Source: Notolepis coatsorum
Taxonomy: Eukaryota; Chordata; Actinopteri; Aulopiformes; Paralepididae
Direction: 5' to 3'
DNA: 64,000 nucleotides
Assembly (NCBI GenBank): GCA_963971535.1
Contig: OZ020590.1
Location: forward strand, 152,872,034-152,936,033
Shown here piece by piece: positions 21,801 through 33,765 of the stretch. Position numbers and translations under genes: made by a program. Below the pieces are notes generated by a model that was not told where the DNA came from, searched no databases, and was given only the letters and a program-made list of their open reading frames with translations. The stretch's first letter is position 1, and every line of letters starts with the position of its first letter.

Positions 21801-22045
21801 TGGTAAATGGACTGCATTTTTATATAACAGCTTTTTTCCCAAAGCGCTTTACAACTTATGCCTCACATTCTTCACCCATTCACACACTGACGGCAGAGGC
21901 AACCATGCAAGGTGCCAACCTGCTCATCGGGAGCAGTTAGGGGTTAAAGTGTCTCGCTCCTCGACACGCTGCCCGGGAGGAGCCGGAATCGAACCAGGAA
22001 CCGTCTGATTACCAGACGACCGCTATACATCCTGAGCGGCTGTCG
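21801..22045 (-). mobile_element. V-SINE-type SINE, nearly full length
   Basis: On the minus strand there is a tRNA-like head (GCTCAGGATGTATAGCGGTC) and the B box GGTTCGATTCC (complement of 21985-21995). The conserved core (CCGATGAGCAGGTTGGCACC, CATGGTTGCCTCTGCC) follows, then a LINE-like 3' end (GTAAAGCGCTTTGGG). This order is typical of vertebrate V-SINEs. Confidence 0.8.
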
Positions 22046-22656
22046 CACCACAATGGCATTCTAATCGTCGTCTTCTAAAACACAACAAAAAATAAAGAGA
22101 AAAGCCAAGAGGGAAATAAAACACTCATCACACGTCAAATAATCCTCCCCGCCTTTATTGAAACTAATCTTCAAATGAGACGTTAGCAGTCCCCCATCTC
22201 CTCTTATCTACCTTGGCACAGAGTAAATCTAACATTCTGTCTGATATAAAAAGCACGACCACAGTGCTAATCGAGGTGAGACATAACTGATTTAAATAAA
22301 CAACATAATTAAATGAGCTGAATAACCATCTTAACTGTGACATAAATGGGAAGGAGCGAAAATGGTACATGACCTGAGAGGAGACATCACATCACATTAC
22401 ATTATCCGTTAACACATTAGATGACACATGTAATGATTAAGTGCACATACATGGGAACTAATGAGGAACTATTGTAAACAAAGCATAGAAAGGGATATTA
22501 TTCAACTCATATTTAACTTTTAGAATTAGGTAAGAAGGTAAAAGAAAATTGGGATTTGATATTTGTAGTGGTTCTGGATGGATTTTCCAGCACGGTTATC
22601 AGGTGTGAGACTTGACTGATAGTTAAAACCCTTTTATACCTACCACTGTATAAATG
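22046..22656. other. Single-copy spacer with no recognised gene
   Basis: AT-rich, with no coding frame of note. It ends at the first TGTAACGG unit of the second block. Confidence 0.4.
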
Positions 22657-23537
22657 TGTAACGGAGGTACCGCAGTATATCCACAGTCACGAGGTACAAG
22701 TCGTGAAGTGGCTGTGGACGTTAAGCGGTACTGCAAGTAAACTCACTCCCCAGAGGCATCCAGACCCGGAAGCATGAAGTGAATTCACTTCTTGCTTAGT
22801 GGTCTGTGATGCCGCCCGCGACGCGGGCGTCCGGGGTTCAACTCCCACTCAGGGCGATCCCTTAACAGGGGTCGAATCGACTAAAACACAACGCAGACAA
22901 GATCACACCGGCTACACGTGGTGCCGTGACCCGGATGCCCTGGGTGGAGTGAGTTTAGAGGGGTGAGTGTAACGGAGGTACCGCAGTATATCCACAGTCA
23001 CGAGGTACAAGTCGTGAAGTGGCTGTGGACGTTAAGCGGTACTGCAAGTAAACTCACTCCCCAGAGGCATCCAGACCCGGAAGCAAGAAGTGAATTCACT
23101 TCTTGCTTAGTGGTCTGTGATGCCGCCCGCGACGCGGGCGTCCGGGGTTCAACTCCCACTCAGGGCGATCCCTTAACAGAGGTCGAATCGACTAAAACAC
23201 AACGCAGACAAGATCACACCGGCTACACGTGGTGCCGTGACCCGGATGCCCTGGGTGGAGTGAGTTTAGAGGGGTGAGTGTAACGGAGGTACCGCAGTAT
23301 ATCCACAGTCACGAGGTACAAGTCGTGAAGTGGCTGTGGACGTTAAGCGGTACTGCAAGTAAACTCACTCCCCAGAGGCATCCAGACCCGGAAGCAAGAA
23401 GTGAATTCACTTCTTGCTTAGTGGTCTGTGATGCCGCCCGCGACGCGGGCGTCCGGGGTTCAACTCCCACTCAGGGCGATCCCTTAACAGGGGTCGAATC
23501 GACTAAAACACAACGCAGACAAGATCACACCGGCTAC
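22657..23537 (+). repeat. 311-bp tRNA-like tandem repeat (copy B)
   Basis: Units begin at 22657, 22968 and 23279. The left edge is visible here (ataaatg then TGTAACGG) and the right edge ends CCGGCTACA followed by aatgcatc. A short AATG is shared by the two flanks, a possible target duplication. Confidence 0.82.
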
Positions 23538-24169
23538 AAATGCATCTGTCCTGACACATTCGGTGTAAAATGGAACGTTAGTTCCTCATTAGTGCCTATA
23601 TTATGCACTTAATTATCAGCCGGGTCGGACTGGTTAAATCATTCAGGCCTGGAAATATTGCACAAAATATTATTAATATTACGTTTTTAGATTGTTTAAA
23701 AAAAAATTTACACTCTCACAGACCTCGGTGTTATCATTGGAACTCATTCTGAGACCTCAAGAGTGCAATGCCGGCTGAATCCTGCTAGGTGGCAGTATCG
23801 CCTACCCTTTGAAACCTTATTTCATACTGTGTGTTACATTTTATATGGTCCGGGTGGAGAATTTGGACCCGGGCAAGTGAAACGCTTCATTCGAGCAACT
23901 TGGAACGCGTCCAGCACACTTGATGCATATTTTGTGCCATTTCATGTCAGGGACCCGATGGACATCAATACTGGAAATCGCGATCAGACAATTGGAATAT
24001 TCATTTTGGAATAACAACTCCTAGCAAAGGTAAGGACTATATGACGTCAACCCTACTTTGATACAATGATTTCAATGATCGCAACGAGTATTCAAAACGT
24101 ATGCTGTTGCTGACGATCAGAGCATCGCAAAACGACCCCCCCCATTGATGCCTTTATGATGAAACAATA
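23538..24169. other. Second copy of 747-1377, no recognised gene
   Basis: Almost identical to the first copy, including the 83-codon frame at 23763-24014. Confidence 0.4.
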
Positions 24170-24711
24170 CCTATTATCAGGGCTTGACGTTAACTTTTTG
24201 GCTCACTAGCCACTGTGGCTAGTGGTTTTCCAAAGTCACTAGCCACTCAGCATTTTCACTAGCCAAAAATCCAGCACTCACGCCCCCACCCAAAAAGTTA
24301 TAAATATAGGTAATTTCTTCTTCACTAACCCCTGCTGGGGACAGTATCATTGTAATCATACTGCTACACGCCAACTGTACATGTGCTTCTGACTGTTGAC
24401 TCCATTGTTTACTACTGCCTGCGACCAGTGACTCAGCCGCAAAAGGAGCTCCAGTTAGGGCAACGGCTGACTGGGACAAGATGGAGGGTGTAGATGTGGA
24501 AGAGTTGTGTTGAACCTAGCAATTACATTGTTGCTCCAAACGCTGTGAACATTATCATTGACACACCTATGCCTTGGCTGTGTTAAACCTAGCAAATATA
24601 TTATTGCTCCAAACGCCGTGAACACTATCAGACACACCTATGCAGGGCTTGACGTTAACTTTTTGGCTCACTAGCCACTGTGGCTAGTGGTTTTCCAAAG
24701 TCACTAGCCAC

Positions 24712-26433
24712 CAGTGTTGGGACTAACGCGTTACAAAGTAACGCGTTACAGAAACGAAGTTACTTTTTGCCGCAACTAGTACTCTAACGCATTACTTTTG
24801 AAATTCAGTAACGCTACTTACGTTACTGAATGGTTCGTCACTGCGTTATTTGCGTTATATACGGCGTAGATTGATAGCGAGCGGTAGTGATTATTATTAT
24901 TATTATCCTCATCCCCACCCGCGTAGAATGATACGAGGCGAGTCTGGCTACTGGCCAATCAGAAGTGCGCAAGAAATGCGGCTACGGAAAGAAATAGACC
25001 CTCTCTATTGTAAACAAAACAAACGCTCGCTATGAATCTACATAAAAAGAACGCAGTAACAAACTAACAAACCATTTAGCAACTACTTGGAGAGATAATT
25101 AATATACAACATGGAAACGAGATAAAGAACATGTTTGAGGCGCTGCTGGAGTCAACTGGACTAACGTAACGTTACTACATCTCAACCACCGCAGACTTTG
25201 GTGAGTCAGTGCAATGTGTTCACTGAAACTCAAGTTGATCAACGGATTTTGACTGTACGAAATCTGCCAGGGAATCTCATAATACTAATCAAACAATATA
25301 AATATAGTCCTTTCATGCACAATTGATATCCTAACTATTCTAACGTTGCAATGCTTTGATTGATATCTTAAACAACGTTGCAACTTGCAAGATGGTGAAT
25401 GAATGAATGAATGAATGAAAACTTTATTTAACAGATTGCAGAATGGGTACAATACAGTACGGCTCAATACATACAATTGTTAAGGGGATGCAGACCTGAG
25501 AAAGACGTTTGTCTTGTTTCCATCAGGGTCCCCCATTTTCAATTCATATAGACATTTATGACATACACAACATACATGACATTTATGGCATAGGGACATA
25601 TAGGTATTTAGTACTGATACATTTGTGACATAAACGGTATTCAAATATACAGTACTGTTACCCCTAGCTTTGGGTAGGGCGTTCCACATTGTTGTGGCAT
25701 AATTGCGAAACGTGTTTAGTCCCTTGTTTGAGCCGAATCTGGGTTTTACATGATTTGTTGAGCTTCCTCTGGTGTAGTGGTTGTGGTATTCACTGACCTT
25801 TGGGAAGTATTTTGACATGTACATGGGTACCCCGGTCGTATAGTGTATCTTGTAGACCAGGCCCATTGCAAGTTGCTGTACTCTGTCGTCTACTCTAAGC
25901 CATCCTAGGTTGTCAAAGTGGGCAGGGGTGAGGTGGGTTCTGGGGTTCAGGTCAAGTAGTAGTCTGACCAGTTTGTTTTGTGATGTTTGTAATTTTGTTT
26001 TAAGCGCCTTTGAGGTGCTTTGGTACCATGAGGTGCAAGCATAGTCGTAGTACCCTTGAATTATAATGGTTATAATGAAACGCTCCGGCGACATCAAGGC
26101 TGTTCCTTCAACCGGCGCACTTCTTATTATATGACTCGGGACAACATTTGTTTGTGTCAGATTTGTGTTTGTATCTAGACCACATTGCTTAGCAGAGTTC
26201 GGTGATGTGAATGGAAACTGTCAAGTTGATCAACCGATTTTGAGTACTATAGGGCATGGGACTCGGGAGCAATCTTTTTTTTTTATCTTTTTTTTAAATA
26301 ACTAAATAGTTACTTTTCACAGTAACTCATTACTTTTGGGTGTAAGTAACTAGTACAGTAACGAAGTTACTTTGAAATGAAGTAACTAGTAAAGTAACTG
26401 AGTTACTATTTTTCAGTAACTAGCACAACACTG
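24712..26433. mobile_element. Inner hAT-like element (second copy)
   Basis: Paralogue of 1920-3641 with the same CTAGCCAC flanking repeats. Confidence 0.82.
25389..26064 (-). mobile_element. Nested LINE 3' end (second copy)
   Basis: Paralogue of 2597-3272, with the same internal deletion and TGAA tail. Confidence 0.8.
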
Positions 26434-26502
26434 CTAGCCACTCAGCATTTTCACTAGCCCTGGGCAGGTGGGCAGGTGTCAACGTCAAGCCCTGCCTATT
26501 AT

Positions 26503-26962
26503 ATACCTTTGATTTGGAAATAGTATCGTGTCCAGGCGAGCAACGCGAAGGACTTTCGCAAAATGCACATAGCGCTCCATAACTCAGCTTCCAGGAATTA
26601 GCCCGGATCACTCTGAAACTATACAATATTCACCACGGGATAACACGCAAACATATACATGAAAAAATACTGTCTGTCAAATGAGCCGGACTATTCTCTC
26701 CATAGCTATAATATTATAGAATATACAATAGATCAGCAAAAATCGTGAAATGTCGTGAAAATAGGCAATGGAAAGCTGGCGCTAGAGAGCAGAGATGGGC
26801 GCTGGCTATGGCGTTGAATGAGTTAAGCTGGTGGAAGAAACGTTTTTATTTGTAGGCGACATGATTATCATCGTGTTACCCCTCAAGTAAAGCGCTATTC
26901 AATTATCTATCCCTTTATTATTCCAAGAAAAAGAGACTTATTTATGCCAGGGCGCTCAACAC
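26503..26962. other. No recognisable feature
   Basis: Second copy of the unannotated stretch 3711-4170. Confidence 0.4.
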
Positions 26963-26967
26963 TTGAT

Positions 26968-27432
26968 TGTTACAATCACAGGCCTCCCTCTCACCTACTA
27001 CTTCCACGCCCCCTTATATGGGCATCTTCCTGTCACAGTTTCCACACGCTGTCAGCCAAGTCCTATCTGCACACCTGAGACTCGTCAGGTCATCACCGGC
27101 GCTGATATGAGCCCTGCGGTTCCTGCCACTCACCGTCCGAGTGTTGCTATACCTACCTAGGTACGAGGACGTAACCTTTATTGCTGCTCTGTCTGTTTTC
27201 CTGCCTTGCTCTAATCTCCCTGTGCCCAGGACCAGCTGCCGCCGGCCTACGCTGTCTGGCGAGACACCACCCGCCTGGACGCTCCTGCGGACGCTCGCGC
27301 TCGCACCTTTGTACATTCCTGTATTCACTGTAACCTGTCTGCATGGTACCTATCGGATTAAACAAACCTAAACCGCTCCATTCTCCTCTCCCTGTGTTCT
27401 GCCGTTGGGCTCAGTTAAACGCTACCCTAACA
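26968..27432 (+). mobile_element. Solo LTR (second copy)
   Basis: Paralogue of 4176-4640 with the same TTGAT target repeats. Confidence 0.75.
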
Positions 27433-27437
27433 TTGAT

Positions 27438-28598
27438 AAACTGTCGTTCGACATGAATTAAAGTGTCGCTTATTCATCGTTTATATATGCTTCGGTGAAG
27501 GTTTCTGTCGTCTCGATGGTAACAAAGCGAGGCACGCGCTCGACTGCTTTTTGTTCATCTCATCTGCTCTGTCTCGTCCCAAGGAAACTATGAAAAAGAA
27601 GGAAAGGTCATCGCGTCACTGTGTAGCACGTCGTGAAGTGTGGAAACTTTCAGTTGAATGGGATCAACCGTCTCCTCGTTTATAACCCGTCATTTAAACT
27701 GGCAATTTGTTGCATTGCTAACTAACTAACGTTTGATGTATATTTCCTCAGATAGCTTGTATATTTTATAGAAGTATAGACTTCAATAGAACTGGCACCA
27801 TGCAAAGCATTAGAACGCTGGTAATTATTCTGACGTGATGATCATTCCTTCTCCTTGTCCTTGTCTCGTCCATGTATACAAATGTAGTAAGGCAGATGAC
27901 TAGCCAACCTAGGTTCATACCAATAGTTTAGGGAGCTCTGATTTATACAGTTTAAAAGAGGAGGTTCTCTTCTAGGACTCCGGACAAGAGTGTGCAACCA
28001 ATAACAGCAACCAGGAATTCCATGACATGCCAAGAGTCTCAAGTACCTACATTTCTTTTTAGTATCATATGTAATTAAAACCCATTTAAAACAACCCAAA
28101 ACACCATAAAATGAGACAGTGGATTCACGGGATCGACCAAACATTAAGAGTACAGCAGAAATCAAACGACAAGATAATAAGGAGTCCCTATGTATTGGAC
28201 CAACATCCAACTGCTCTGCTGTTGCCATGTGGTGAGGGCTTATATATACAGGGGCAGGTCATCAGCACACCTCTGACAGATAAAACACAATTAGCAGGGG
28301 GGAAATCAAGGGACTGTCCACAATTTACAAAACAAATCTAAAAACGTGCAAAATAAAAATCACACTAAAATCTAAATTAAATTAAAAACACCAGACCGTA
28401 AAAGGCATCAGGTTCACCTTGTTACGCACAGCTAAAACCAAAGTATATCCATGGCAAGGTTGACTTGCCATCCAATCACACACAACCACACATCAGAATT
28501 CTGGAGGTGTGTGACATTTCTTTTGAGTGACTGTTATCAAAAGTGTCACGCCCCCTCGCATAAATCACCTTAAATCTACAGGGAGAAGCAAGCGGCCA
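27438..28598. other. Duplicated sequence with no recognised gene
   Basis: Second copy of 4646-5810 with small indels and substitutions. Confidence 0.4.
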
Positions 28599-28975
28599 GC
28601 ACATTTACATTTACTTTTAGTAATTTAGCTGACGCTTTTATCCAAAACGACTTACAAGTTCTGTACAATAAGTCAGCAGGAAGGGTACAACTCTGGCAGC
28701 TAAGGGTAAGTAAGATTGTTTCGTCAAACAGTGTTGAACTTGAGTGCTACAGTCTTGAGTGCATTTAGCATAGTAGTATAGACTAGCATAGTAGGTAGTA
28801 ATATAGCCTACGGTAGATTACTTAGTAGCAAAGTGCATATAACTAGTAAAGGACAGTACAAAGGTTAGTAGTTTCAGATATTAATTGAAGAAGTGTGTTT
28901 TTAATCGATGGCGGAACATTAAGTCAACTGCCTGAAACACTCATGCATGACCTCAGTCCATACACTTTTCAACTA

Positions 28976-29420
28976 CACTTGGACTCTAGCTCAAAGACAA
29001 GACTTGGACTCTGGCTCAAAGACAAGACTTGGACTCTGGCTCAAAGACAAGACTTGGACTCTGGCTCAAAGACAAGACTGGACTCTAGCTCAAAGACAAG
29101 ACTTGGACTCTAGCTCAAAGACAAGACTGGACTCTAGCTCAAAGACAAGACTTGGACTCTGGCTCAAAGACAAGACTTGGACTCTGGCTCAAAGACAAGA
29201 CTTGGACTCTGGCTCAAAGACAAGACTTGGACTCTGGCTCAAAGACAAGACTTGGACTCTAGCTCAAAGACAAGACTGGACTCTAGCTCAAAGACAAGAC
29301 TTGGACTCTGGCTCAAAGACAAGACTGGACTCTAGCTCAAAGACAAGACTTGGACTCTGGCTCAAAGACAATACTTGGACTCTGGCTCAAAGACAAGACT
29401 TGATTCTGACTCTAGTTCAA
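28976..29420 (+). repeat. 25-bp minisatellite (second copy)
   Basis: Same unit as 6180-6825 but about 18 copies, with a different distribution of TAGCTC/TGGCTC variants and 24-bp units. Confidence 0.9.
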
Positions 29421-29529
29421 ATACTTGAGACTTGATTTGGACTCTACACTCTAGTTAAAATACTTCAGACTTGATTATTTGGATTCTAGGTCAAAGACTT
29501 CAGACTTAATTTGGACTCTAGTTCAAAGA

Positions 29530-29848
29530 CTAGATTCAGACTCTAGTTCAAAGGCCAGACTACACTCAGACTGTAGCTCAAAGACCAGACTACACTCAGA
29601 CTGTAGCTCAAAGACCAGACTACACTCAGACTGTAGCTCAAAGACCAGACTACACTCAGGCTGTAGCTCAAAGACCAGACTACACTCAGACTGTAGCTCA
29701 GAGACCGGACTACACTCTGACTGTAGCTCAAAGACCAGACTACACTCAGACTGTAGCTCAAAGACCAGACTACAGTCAGACTGTAGCCCAAAGACCAGAC
29801 TACAGTCAGACTGTAGCTCAAAGACCAGACTACAGTCAGACTATAGCT
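29530..29848 (-). repeat. 30-bp minisatellite, about 10 copies, interrupted by LTR element
   Basis: Same unit as 6958-8893, with far fewer copies. An LTR retrotransposon follows directly; the last part of the array and its right flank resume at 34012. Confidence 0.9.
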
Positions 29849-29853
29849 CAAAG

Positions 29854-30871
29854 TGTTATGGTTTGACACCGACCCCAAACGCAAACGGCACAGAGAGAGT
29901 AGTTTCAGAGTTAGCCAAAATCTAGGGCTTGTTTATTTACAGAGTAAACAGAGAGAACTTGGTGGAGAACAGTACAAACTGAGAAACAAGAATGTCAGGA
30001 ATGCTTGCTGCTCTGCAGCCTCTCCCGGGGGGTATGTTTGAGGAATCTGTCCGTGACGTCAGAGCCGCTCTGCAGAATTCCTCCCAGCTTGTACTCCGGG
30101 GTGGTAGCGGACAGGGAGAGAGAGAGAGCGGGTTAGCTCAGTGCACAATGGAAACTGACAGGTGACAGGTGAAGTGACTTGTCCAACAGACTAATCCAAG
30201 TGACAGAAATCTTCGGTGTGAAACACCAGTGAGCAATGTCCAAAACAATATATCCAAGTGACAGAATCTTCGGTGTGAGACACACAGTGAGCAATGTCCA
30301 AACAATAATAAATCCAAGGTGAATATCCAAAACAGGCAAAAGGGGTGAGAGACAGTCAGAACGAAAAACAGGATCTCTTCAGTGCTTTTACACACGAAAA
30401 ATGATTGAGTCCAAAGACTGTCTTGCAAAAACTCACCAGAGCGCTGTGCGTGAAGCGAGCGGATCAAACAGGGAAAGCGCCTCGTAACGGGGAAGCGGGT
30501 TCTCCAGACGGAATACTCCTCGAGAGTCCTGGGAGGCAAAGCACAAAGAAAGCAGCGACGGAAGGAATCGGCAAATGCAGAGAATATTTCAGAACGATCC
30601 AACATCAATAAATGGGGAATCAGGGTATATATAGCAAAGGGGTGCTTAATGACAAGCTGTGACAGCTGCGGGATGAGATTGACCATTGCTCCAGAAGCAT
30701 GTGGTTGGGGGAGCACCAATCAAACGGCATCTACGGGAAGAAGCGTGTGGAGAGGAGAATGCAATTAATTAACCGAAAATGCCTTAAAGGAACAGAGCGA
30801 GTGGGTGAGCAGCGGACCAATCATCACAGTACTTTAAGAAGCCCGTGGTGGGGAAAGAACCAAACCTCACA
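29854..30871 (-). repeat. 3' LTR
   Basis: It ends TGTTATGG at the left and CCTCACA at the right in plus-strand reading; on the element strand it starts TGTGAGG. Compared with the other LTR it has a short replaced stretch near 29909 and scattered substitutions. The gag-pro stop codon lies inside it. Confidence 0.92.
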
Positions 30872-32988
30872 GTACTCCCCCCTCCACGGGAGCCACCCGG
30901 CGACCCACTCGGCCCCGGCCTGCCCGGACGGGACCGAAGGAAGCCGGCGATCAGGGGCACTGGAGAAGGGGACCAAGACAGAGGCCCGGAGAGGGGGACC
31001 GGAGACGTGGACAGAGGACCGGCGAGGGAGGCCGGAGACGGGGACTGGGACCCGACAGCGGAGGCCGGGCACGGGGACTGGGGCCCGACAGCGGAGGCCG
31101 GGCCCGGGGACTGGGGCCCGTTAGCGGAGGCCGGGCACAGGGACAGAGAACCGGCGAGGGAGGCCGGAGACGGGGACTGGGGCCCGACAGCGGAGGCCGG
31201 GCACGGGGACAGAGGACCGGCGAGGGAGGCCGGAGACGGGGACTGGGACCCGGTGAGGGGGCTTGACGGCACCTGAAGACACTGGGCACGACAGGAGGAG
31301 CTCCACCCCTTGATGGTACCGGAGGACCAGGCGATGTGGGGCTCGTGCAGCGCGAGCCAGGGCCTGCCCAGGACCACAGGGACAAGAGGAGAGCTGATGA
31401 CGAAAAACTGGAGCCTCTCAACGTGGTTACCAGCAACGGTGAGAAGGACTGGACAGGTGCGTTGAGTGACGTCAGCCAGGCGGCGATGATCCAGCGCGAA
31501 GACCTCCAAGGGCCTCTCGAGGTCCTCAAGTGGAATGTTGGCCCGGGTGGCAAACCCAACGTCCATGAAACTCCCATCAGCACCAGAGTCCATGAGTGCA
31601 CCCACCGTCGCCCGCTGGTCCGCCCAGGCTAGGGTGACGTCCGCCAGACGGTTGGGTGGTGCACAGGTGGGGGAACAGGAAAGACGGCTCACCAGGATCT
31701 CCCGGGGTCCCGGCGAGCCTGGTCCTCTTGGCCGGGCACGGCAATTGGAGACACGGTGTCCATCCCGGCCACAGTAGAGGCAACGGCCGGAGAAGAGCCT
31801 GGACTCCCGTTCGGCCGGGCTAAGGCGGTTGCGTCCCAGCTGCATGGGTTCCTCCTCGGTCACGGCTCGGGAGGGAACAAACCCACCAGTCACGGAGGGG
31901 GCAGGACGGTCAGCACTGTAGAGGCGGCCGCCGGGAAAGGGAGCCCCTGAGCGGAGGTCGATGGCACAGTCGTAAGGCTGGCGAGGCGGAAAGACCTGAG
32001 CCCTGGACTCACTGAAAACCTCCTCGAGGTCGTGGTACTCGGGGGGTACGTCTGGGGTACTGAAAACCTCCTCGAGGTCGTGGTCCTCGGGGGGTACGTC
32101 TGGGGTACTGAAAACCTCCTCGAGGTCGTGGTCCTCGGGGGGTACGTCTGGGGGTCCCCGTCGGGTTCTCTCACGTCTTCTCTCCTGGAGGCGTCCGTCG
32201 ATGCGAATGGCGAGGCTGAACAGGTCCTCGAGGGACTCAGGTTCCTCACGGGTCGCGAGCTGGTCCCTGACTGCGTCGTTGAGCCCCCTCATGAAGGTAA
32301 GACGAAGTGCTTGGTCGTTCCAACCGCTCTCCGTAGCCGCCAGTCTGAACTCCAGCACGTAGTCGGTAACCCCGCTGCTGCCCTGCCGGAAGGTACCCAA
32401 CCGGGCTCCAGGGTCCAGACCACGGGCTGGATGGTGGAACACCCTGCGGAGCTCAGCCACGAAGTCTGGGTAGGAGAAACAGAAGTCTGCCTCCATTGCC
32501 CAGGAGGAAGTGACCCACTGGGCTGCCCGGCCTGAGAGCAAGTTAGTCATATAGGCCACTTGGGCTCCTCTTGAAGTGAAACGACTGGGTTGATGACGAA
32601 AAACCAACTCACATTGCATGATGAATGTGGCACAATCCTCGAAGTCGCCGTCGAACAGCCGTGGTTCGGAGAGACGGGGCTCCCGAGGTGCGGGATCGGG
32701 AAGCGCGGGGCCTGCCAGGGCTGCGGGTGATGCTCCGGCCGAGGCTCCTGAAGGAAGTAGGGTTGCAAGCAAGGTGTTAATGGTTTCACTCAGTGCTTGT
32801 AAGTGGAGGAGAAGACTAGACTGCTGGCTAGCCAGAGCCCCCAGGGACCCCTGAATAAGCAGGACCTGCTCTCGGAGTTCCTGTACAGCAGCCGCAGCCG
32901 CATCTAGCTGTAGGCTGTGTTCCTTGGTTGTCTCTAGCTGGACTACCAATGCTGTGCTGACTCTCTCTGTGTCGGCTGGGGTCGTCAT
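30784..32988 (-). CDS. Gag-protease polyprotein of sushi-like LTR element
   Basis: One frame of 734 codons on the minus strand; the ATG lies 13 nt inside the 5' LTR. Residues about 10-80 are heptad-like and probably coiled-coil. Residues about 105-275 match the capsid of Ty3/sushi elements and the vertebrate RTL/PEG10 family (LFDGDFEDCATFIMQCELVF, YVLEFRLAATESGWND). Three 16-residue repeats with DLEEVF follow at 280-327. A CCHC zinc knuckle lies at 403-416 (C403, C406, H411, C416). An aspartic protease has its active site at D467-S-G and a C-terminal VVLGRPWLALHEP motif near 538-550. The reverse transcriptase normally expected next is absent; residues 575-665 are instead a Ser/Pro/Ala-rich array of about 11-residue repeats. 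The frame ends 85 bp inside the 3' LTR. The product would form capsid-like particles. No stop or frameshift is seen. Confidence 0.9.
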   Translation of the reverse strand: MTTPADTERVSTALVVQLETTKEHSLQLDAAAAAVQELREQVLLIQGSLGALASQQSSLLLHLQALSETINTLLATLLPSGASAGASPAALAGPALPDPAPREPRLSEPRLFDGDFEDCATFIMQCELVFRHQPSRFTSRGAQVAYMTNLLSGRAAQWVTSSWAMEADFCFSYPDFVAELRRVFHHPARGLDPGARLGTFRQGSSGVTDYVLEFRLAATESGWNDQALRLTFMRGLNDAVRDQLATREEPESLEDLFSLAIRIDGRLQERRRERTRRGPPDVPPEDHDLEEVFSTPDVPPEDHDLEEVFSTPDVPPEYHDLEEVFSESRAQVFPPRQPYDCAIDLRSGAPFPGGRLYSADRPAPSVTGGFVPSRAVTEEEPMQLGRNRLSPAERESRLFSGRCLYCGRDGHRVSNCRARPRGPGSPGPREILVSRLSCSPTCAPPNRLADVTLAWADQRATVGALMDSGADGSFMDVGFATRANIPLEDLERPLEVFALDHRRLADVTQRTCPVLLTVAGNHVERLQFFVISSPLVPVVLGRPWLALHEPHIAWSSGTIKGWSSSCRAQCLQVPSSPLTGSQSPSPASLAGPLSPCPASAVGPQSPSPASLAGSLSLCPASANGPQSPGPASAVGPQSPCPASAVGSQSPSPASLAGPLSTSPVPLSGPLSWSPSPVPLIAGFLRSRPGRPGPSGSPGGSRGGGSTVRFGSFPTTGFLKYCDDWSAAHPLALFL
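30872..30886 (-). other. Polypurine tract
   Basis: On the minus strand GGAGGGGGGAGTAC lies directly before the 3' LTR start. This is the expected plus-strand primer position. Confidence 0.8.
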
Positions 32989-32989
32989 G

Positions 32990-32999
32990 GTTGGATCGT
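32990..32999 (-). other. Primer-binding site complementary to the element's own RNA 5' end
   Basis: On the element strand ACGATCCAAC begins two bases after the 5' LTR and just before the gag ATG. It does not start TGG, as a tRNA-primed site usually does. It is the perfect complement of GTTGGATCGT in the LTR (33743 to 33734), about 30 nt after the TATA start. Confidence 0.75.
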
Positions 33000-33733
33000 A
33001 ATGTTATGGTTTGACACCGACCCCAAACGCAAACGGCACAGAGAGAGTAGTTTCAGAGTTTATTTATTGTTTATTTACAGAGTAAACAGAGAGAACTTGG
33101 TGGAGAACAGTACAAACTGAGAAACAAGAATGTCAGGAATGCTTGCTGCTCTGCAGCCTCTCCCGGGGGGTATGTTTGAGGAATCTGTCCGTGACGTCAG
33201 AGCCGCTCTGCAGAATTCCTCCCAGCTTGTACTCCGGGGTGGTAGCGGACAGGGAGAGAGAGAGAGCGGGTTAGCTCAGTGCACAATGGAAACTGACAGG
33301 TGACAGGTGAAGTGACTTGTCCAACAGACTAATCCAAGTGACAGAAATCTTCGGTGTGAAACACCAGTGAGCAATGTCCAAAACAATATATCCAAGTGAC
33401 AGAATCTTCGGTGTGAGACACACAGTGAGCAATGTCCAAACAATAATAAATCCAAGGTGAATATCCAAAACAGGCAAAAGGGGTGAGAGACAGTCAGAAC
33501 GAAAAACAGGATCTCTTCAGTGCTTTTACACACACGAAAAATGATTGAGTCCAAAGACTGTCTTGCAAAAACTCACCAGAGCGCTGTGCGTGAAGCGAGC
33601 GGATCAAACAGGGAAAGCGCCTCGTAACGGGGAAGCGGGTTCTCCAGACGGAATACTCCTCGAGAGTCCTGGGAGGCAAAGCACAAAGAAAGCAGCGACG
33701 GAAGGAATCGGCAAATGCAGAGAATATTTCAGA

Positions 33734-33743
33734 ACGATCCAAC
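33734..33743 (-). other. Predicted self-primer at RNA 5' end
   Basis: GTTGGATCGT read on the element strand. It would be the first bases of the transcript if initiation follows the TATA box, and it pairs with the primer-binding site at 32990-32999. The same decamer is in the 3' LTR at 30594-30603. Confidence 0.7.
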
Positions 33744-33765
33744 ATCAATACATGGGGAATCAGGG

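Larger units (their letters stand above)
24178..26494. mobile_element. hAT-like composite element (second copy)
   Basis: Same ends, same CCTATTAT target repeats and same nested contents as 1386-3702. The insertions therefore predate the block duplication. Confidence 0.82.

Noticed and set aside
30845..31276. Plus-strand Gly/Asp-rich frame inside the LTR element
   Set aside because: Shadow of the Ser/Pro repeats of the gag-pro frame on the other strand.
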